A stretch of DNA of 64,000 bases from SAR324 cluster bacterium (lineage in GTDB: Bacteria > SAR324 > XYD2-FULL-50-16 > JAERRU01): NCBI GenBank assembly GCA_016735295.1, contig JAERRU010000009.1, positions 37,937 to 101,936 on the forward strand. The letters run 5' to 3'. How positions within the stretch are numbered: the stretch's first letter is position 1; every line of letters starts with the position of its first letter. Positions 60,727 to 64,000 of the stretch are shown piece after piece. The notes under the pieces are model-generated. The model ran no database searches, was not told the DNA's origin, and saw only the letters and a program-made list of their open reading frames with translations. The translations under genes and the position numbers were made by a program.

Positions 60727-61380
60727 ATGGAGGTATTAGTATCCATAATTAATTTTATAGCCAATTTAGATCAATATCTATATTTGCTGGCGACTGATTA
60801 TGATTTTTTAATTTACGGGGTAGTTTTCCTAATAATTTTTTCTGAGACAGGGTTAGTGGTAGCACCTTTTTTACCAGGAGATTCTTTATTATTTTTACTG
60901 GGAACTTTAGCTGGGGCGCAGTTAATAAATATTTATTATGTAATGGCTTTGATAGTTTGCGCCGCCTTGATGGGAGATACTACTAATTTTTTGGTGGGTA
61001 GCTTTTTTCGTAATAGGCTCAAACCAGATAGTAGGTGGATTAGTCAAAAACACATCAAACGCACAGAGAAATTTTTTGATAAACATGGGGGAAAGTCATT
61101 AATTTTAGCTAGATTTGTGCCAATAGTAAGAACCTACGCACCTTTTGTGGGCGGGGTTGTTCGTATGCCATATAGCAGATTTATATTTTTTAATAGTATA
61201 GGCTCTTTATGCTGGGTGCTCACCTTAGTGCCGGCAGGATATTTTTTGGGTAGATTTGAAATAATTGCTAATCATATCAGTTTACTTGTTCTAGGCTTGA
61301 TAGCAGTATCTTTAATTCCTATTGGCTATGGAATTATTTCTCAAAAAGTCACGGAAAGGAAAAATAATAAAGCTATCTAG
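60727..61380 (+). CDS. dedA: DedA-family membrane protein
   Basis: A 217-residue protein with about five membrane segments. FSETGLVVAPFLPGDSLLFLLG, then the DedA signature ILARFVPIVRTYAPFVGGVVRMPYSRF with its essential Arg residues. DedA proteins have been shown to move polyprenyl phosphate or other lipids back across the inner membrane in several bacteria. Together with uppP and the PAP2 gene this fits a carrier-recycling neighbourhood. ribBA starts 10 bp after its stop. Confidence 0.93.
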   Translation: MEVLVSIINFIANLDQYLYLLATDYDFLIYGVVFLIIFSETGLVVAPFLPGDSLLFLLGTLAGAQLINIYYVMALIVCAALMGDTTNFLVGSFFRNRLKPDSRWISQKHIKRTEKFFDKHGGKSLILARFVPIVRTYAPFVGGVVRMPYSRFIFFNSIGSLCWVLTLVPAGYFLGRFEIIANHISLLVLGLIAVSLIPIGYGIISQKVTERKNNKAI

Positions 61381-61390
61381 AGCAAAATAT

Positions 61391-62632
61391 ATGGAAAAAT
61401 ATATGGAAAAACCTGAGCAAGAGAAATCATCAACAAAATTTGATACCCTAGAAGATGCGATAGCTGATATTAGGGCGGGTAAATTTGTTATTTTAATGGA
61501 CGATGAAGATCGTGAAAATGAGGGTGATTTGTGTATTGCCGCGGAAAAAATTACTCCTGATGATATTAATTTTATGGCCACTCACGGCAGAGGATTAATA
61601 TGTTTAACTTTAGATGAAGAGCAAGTCGAAAAGTTAGATTTACCTATGATGACATTTGATAATAGATCTCCCTTTAAAACCAATTTCACAGTTAGCATTG
61701 AAGCGGCTAAGGGGGTGACTACAGGTATTTCTACTTTTGATCGGGCAACCACTATCAAAGCGGCAATTAAGAAAGATGCTACCCCTAAGGATGTAGTAAT
61801 GCCAGGACATGTTTTTCCATTAAGGGCAGTAAAGGGTGGTGTATTAAGAAGGGCGGGGCAAACAGAAGGATCAGTCGATTTAGCCAAGCTAGCAGGGCTT
61901 AATTCTGCCGGGGTAATTTGCGAAATTTTAGCTAAGGATGGCAGCATGGCTCGCTATCCTGCTTTGCGAGAATTTGCTAGCAAGCATCAATTAAAAATAG
62001 TTACGATTAAGGATTTAATTCAATATCGCTTAAGAAATAATAGCTTTGTAAAGCGTGTCGATCAAGCTAGATTGCCTACCAAGGTAGGTAATTTTGAGAT
62101 AATAGGCTTTAAAAATGAACTAAATGATGAAAATTATATAGTTTTAAAGCAAGGTAGCTGGAAAAAGGGTGAGCCAGTTTTGGTGAGGGTGCATTCTCAA
62201 TGTTTAACTGGCGATGTGTTTGGTTCTTTGCGGTGTGATTGCCAAGAGCAATTGCAAGAGGCTATGAGGCTTATTGATAAAGAGGGTAAGGGGGTGATTT
62301 TATATTTACCACAAGAAGGCCGAGGAATTGGCATTTTAAATAAAATCAAAGCCTATCACCTGCAAGATGAGGGTAAAGACACAGTAGAGGCTAATGAGGC
62401 GTTGGGATTTTCTGCTGATCTTAGAGATTATGGGTTTGGTGCTCAAGTGTTAGTGCAGTTAGATATATCTAAATTAAGAATCATTACCAATAATCCCAAA
62501 AAAATAATTGCTTTAAAAGGTTATAATCTAGAAGTAGTAGAAAGAGTGCCTATCGTGATTAAAGCTAATAAAGAAAATGCTAAATATTTACAGACTAAAA
62601 AAACTAAGTTGGGTCATATTATGGGTATTTAA
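61391..62632 (+). CDS. ribBA: Bifunctional DHBP synthase/GTP cyclohydrolase II
   Basis: The track starts at 61322 inside dedA; I prefer ATG at 61391, just after the dedA stop, because the conserved part begins at DTLEDAIADIRAG. The RibB domain has MDDEDRENEGDLCIAAEK and NFMATHGRGLICL. The RibA domain has RVHSQCLTGDVFGSLRCDCQ (three zinc Cys), LPQEGRGIGILNKIKAYHLQ and RIITNNPKKI. Both halves look complete. It supplies the two riboflavin precursors, one of which feeds RibH (next gene). No FMN riboswitch fits in the 10 bp available. Confidence 0.94.
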   Translation: MEKYMEKPEQEKSSTKFDTLEDAIADIRAGKFVILMDDEDRENEGDLCIAAEKITPDDINFMATHGRGLICLTLDEEQVEKLDLPMMTFDNRSPFKTNFTVSIEAAKGVTTGISTFDRATTIKAAIKKDATPKDVVMPGHVFPLRAVKGGVLRRAGQTEGSVDLAKLAGLNSAGVICEILAKDGSMARYPALREFASKHQLKIVTIKDLIQYRLRNNSFVKRVDQARLPTKVGNFEIIGFKNELNDENYIVLKQGSWKKGEPVLVRVHSQCLTGDVFGSLRCDCQEQLQEAMRLIDKEGKGVILYLPQEGRGIGILNKIKAYHLQDEGKDTVEANEALGFSADLRDYGFGAQVLVQLDISKLRIITNNPKKIIALKGYNLEVVERVPIVIKANKENAKYLQTKKTKLGHIMGI

Positions 62633-62750
62633 GAGTATTATTTTTAAATTTTGAAATATATTCACATAATATAGCCATTTTAAGATTGGTTGGAGCCTAT
62701 TTGGTGTGTTTTAGAGAGTCAATTAAATTTTAATTTCATTTTGATTTTGT

Positions 62751-63320
62751 ATGATGAGTAACAAAACTAGTTCAACACCTTCGCTCACTATGTCTTTAGA
62801 GTTTAAATATTTAAATGTGGCGATAGTGAGAAGCTCATTTAATGAATCTATTACTAATCGCCTTTTAAATGGGGCTAAGCGAGAATTTGATATAGCTAAA
62901 GACTATTCCATGAAGCATCTAGAGGGAGCGCAAAGTAGTTTTTATGTGTGCGATGTATTTGATGTGCCGGGAGTTTTTGAGGTTCCCTATATGGTTAATC
63001 AAATTTTAAATCATGGGATTGCAAAATATAATGGAATACTAACTATTGGGGCGGTGATTAAAGGCGAGACGGCTCATTTTGAATATATTTCTGGTGCTAC
63101 CATTAATGCTTTACAAATTTTAAATATAAGTTCTCCCGTACCTGTTTCCCTTGGCATACTAACTACCCAAAACGAAGAACAAGCAAATGAAAGATCTAAA
63201 GATGATAGGTCTAATAAAGGGGCTCAGGCTATGTTGGCTTTGCTTTCAATCGTTGCAAGCAGGTCAAGCCATCCTGGGTTTAACCCCCAACCACCAGTTA
63301 GGGGAAGTGATGATGGCTAA
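62751..63320 (+). CDS. ribH: 6,7-dimethyl-8-ribityllumazine synthase
   Basis: A 189-residue protein. NVAIVRSSFNESITNRLL, VFDVPGVFEVPYMVNQIL, the active-site GAVIKGETAHFEYISGAT with catalytic His, VPVSLGILTTQNEEQA and NKGAQAMLALLSI. It condenses the RibB product with the pyrimidine intermediate. The C-terminus extends about 15 residues beyond the normal end with a Pro-rich tail (PGFNPQPPVRGSDDG). ribD and ribE are not in the window. Confidence 0.93.
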   Translation: MMSNKTSSTPSLTMSLEFKYLNVAIVRSSFNESITNRLLNGAKREFDIAKDYSMKHLEGAQSSFYVCDVFDVPGVFEVPYMVNQILNHGIAKYNGILTIGAVIKGETAHFEYISGATINALQILNISSPVPVSLGILTTQNEEQANERSKDDRSNKGAQAMLALLSIVASRSSHPGFNPQPPVRGSDDG

Positions 63321-63505
63321 AGTTTCACCCTTGATAAGCGATAATTTGTTGGTGGTGATATAGTGGAGCACTTAATTATTAAAAATAAATTTTTTAAAAA
63401 ATTATAATACTAGTCGTGGGGCGGGTTTGTCTATGATTGGTTGATTGATTAATTAGTTTATTTATATTGATGTGCTTAGCCGTTTTGCCGATTAATAATT
63501 AAATA

Positions 63506-64000
63506 ATGCCTATTTTTTTTCGATTAAAAACACAGCTGATAGTTTTTGGATTATTGCTGATGATAGCAATAATTTTATCTCATTTAGGGGGGATAGATAG
63601 GGATATATCCAGATATTTTTATGATATCACTAATCATTGGTGGCAGGGCAAGAAGATTTATTTTTTCAAATTTTCCTATCAATACTTAACGGCACCTGCT
63701 TATTTTGTGTGGCTTTATGTGTCAACCGAGTTTTTCTACCGTAAGTTTATTATTGGAGAATCGATTAGTGCTAATTATAAACAATTAGCTAGATTAAAAT
63801 TAATATTATCTTTATTAGGAGCACTTTTAGCAGTTGAGCTAATAAAGTATTTTATCGATCGGGCAAGACCTTATATGCTTACTGAGTTTGGCGGGTCTTT
63901 TGATTATCAAGCAATAGGTTTTTTGGTTAGTGATGGGGCTAGTAATGGAAATAGCTTCCCTTCTGGTCACGCGGTGGCAGGGTTTTGCTTAACATCTTTA
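63506..64000 (+). CDS. PAP2-superfamily membrane phosphatase, C-terminus cut by window edge
   Basis: This ORF was not in the track because it runs off the right edge. ATG at 63506 opens 165 codons with several membrane segments and two of the three PAP2 motifs: K-x6-R-P as KYFIDRARP and PSGH as SFPSGHAV. The third motif lies beyond the window. PAP2 proteins of this kind remove phosphate from lipid A, phosphatidylglycerophosphate or undecaprenyl diphosphate. The 185-bp gap from ribH has no feature. Confidence 0.85.
   Translation, partial: MPIFFRLKTQLIVFGLLLMIAIILSHLGGIDRDISRYFYDITNHWWQGKKIYFFKFSYQYLTAPAYFVWLYVSTEFFYRKFIIGESISANYKQLARLKLILSLLGALLAVELIKYFIDRARPYMLTEFGGSFDYQAIGFLVSDGASNGNSFPSGHAVAGFCLTSL

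Noticed and set aside
61322-61390. Extended N-terminus of RibBA overlapping dedA
   Set aside because: The extra 23 residues are basic, outside the family and encoded inside dedA; a start right after the dedA stop is more plausible.
61381-61391. FMN riboswitch in front of ribBA
   Set aside because: Only 10 bp separate dedA and ribBA, and no RFN-type structure was recognised further upstream.

Overview
The window is 64 kb of A+T-rich DNA from a Gram-negative (diderm) bacterium. Lipopolysaccharide inner-core genes, two outer-membrane porins, a LolB-like lipoprotein, a TonB-like protein and a lytic transglycosylase all show an outer membrane. The NagZ sequence (KHIPGHGRA...DSH, then a MTAH block) reads like alphaproteobacterial NagZ, so an alphaproteobacterium is my best guess; this is inference and not settled. 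Biosynthetic genes (riboflavin, pyrimidine, folate, homoserine, CoA) argue against extreme genome reduction. Shine-Dalgarno sequences are mostly weak or absent, and I found only one textbook rho-independent terminator.

Layout. 1-7.1 kb: a cut-off periplasmic protein, a CcsA/YpjD-type membrane protein, the yggU-recJ-ridA group, a membrane-anchored cytochrome c and a class III fructose-1,6-bisphosphatase. 7.3-15.1 kb: one long plus-strand run of seven genes. Three are unrecognised (109, 171 and 1135 aa), followed by hldD, a divergent kdsA, a transaldolase-like/CBS fusion overlapping kdsA, and a CDP-alcohol phosphatidyltransferase-like protein that has lost most catalytic residues. This is the most interesting block: it looks like a variant Kdo/heptose supply module. 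15.1-24 kb (minus): gspN and gspM without the rest of a type II secretion system, a LEA14/WHy lipoprotein, pyruvate kinase, then a TPR-pyrF-tsaC-tonB operon and coaE. 24.2-37.7 kb (mostly plus): a histidine-kinase-like protein with Asp for the phospho-acceptor His, a YihY-FolB fusion, nagZ, valS, a divergent rsmI, smc and a P1B-4 metal ATPase.

38-42.7 kb: a tandem duplication of [porin-lspA]; the second porin is intact but diverged, and the second lspA is a decayed fragment. corA follows. 42.8-55.2 kb: aspS, a lolB-like gene overlapping a soluble lytic transglycosylase, hom, a PIN-PhoH ATPase, a TPR lipoprotein, msrB, glgX and speB. 55.4-56.4 kb: tRNA-Val, tRNA-Asp and tRNA-Arg, then the relic of an integrated element (a 19-bp copy of the tRNA-Arg 3' end plus a truncated tyrosine-integrase N-terminus). 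56.4-64 kb: amino-acid exporter, flavodoxin-like protein, amino-acid racemase, uppP, an O-methyltransferase, dedA, ribBA, ribH and a cut-off PAP2 phosphatase.

Working together: hldD, kdsA and the transaldolase-CBS gene should feed LPS core sugars. Slt, NagZ, UppP, DedA and PAP2 touch peptidoglycan turnover and undecaprenyl-carrier recycling. RibBA and RibH form part of riboflavin synthesis. (AAT)n microsatellites recur in front of several genes and may be a source of expression variation.
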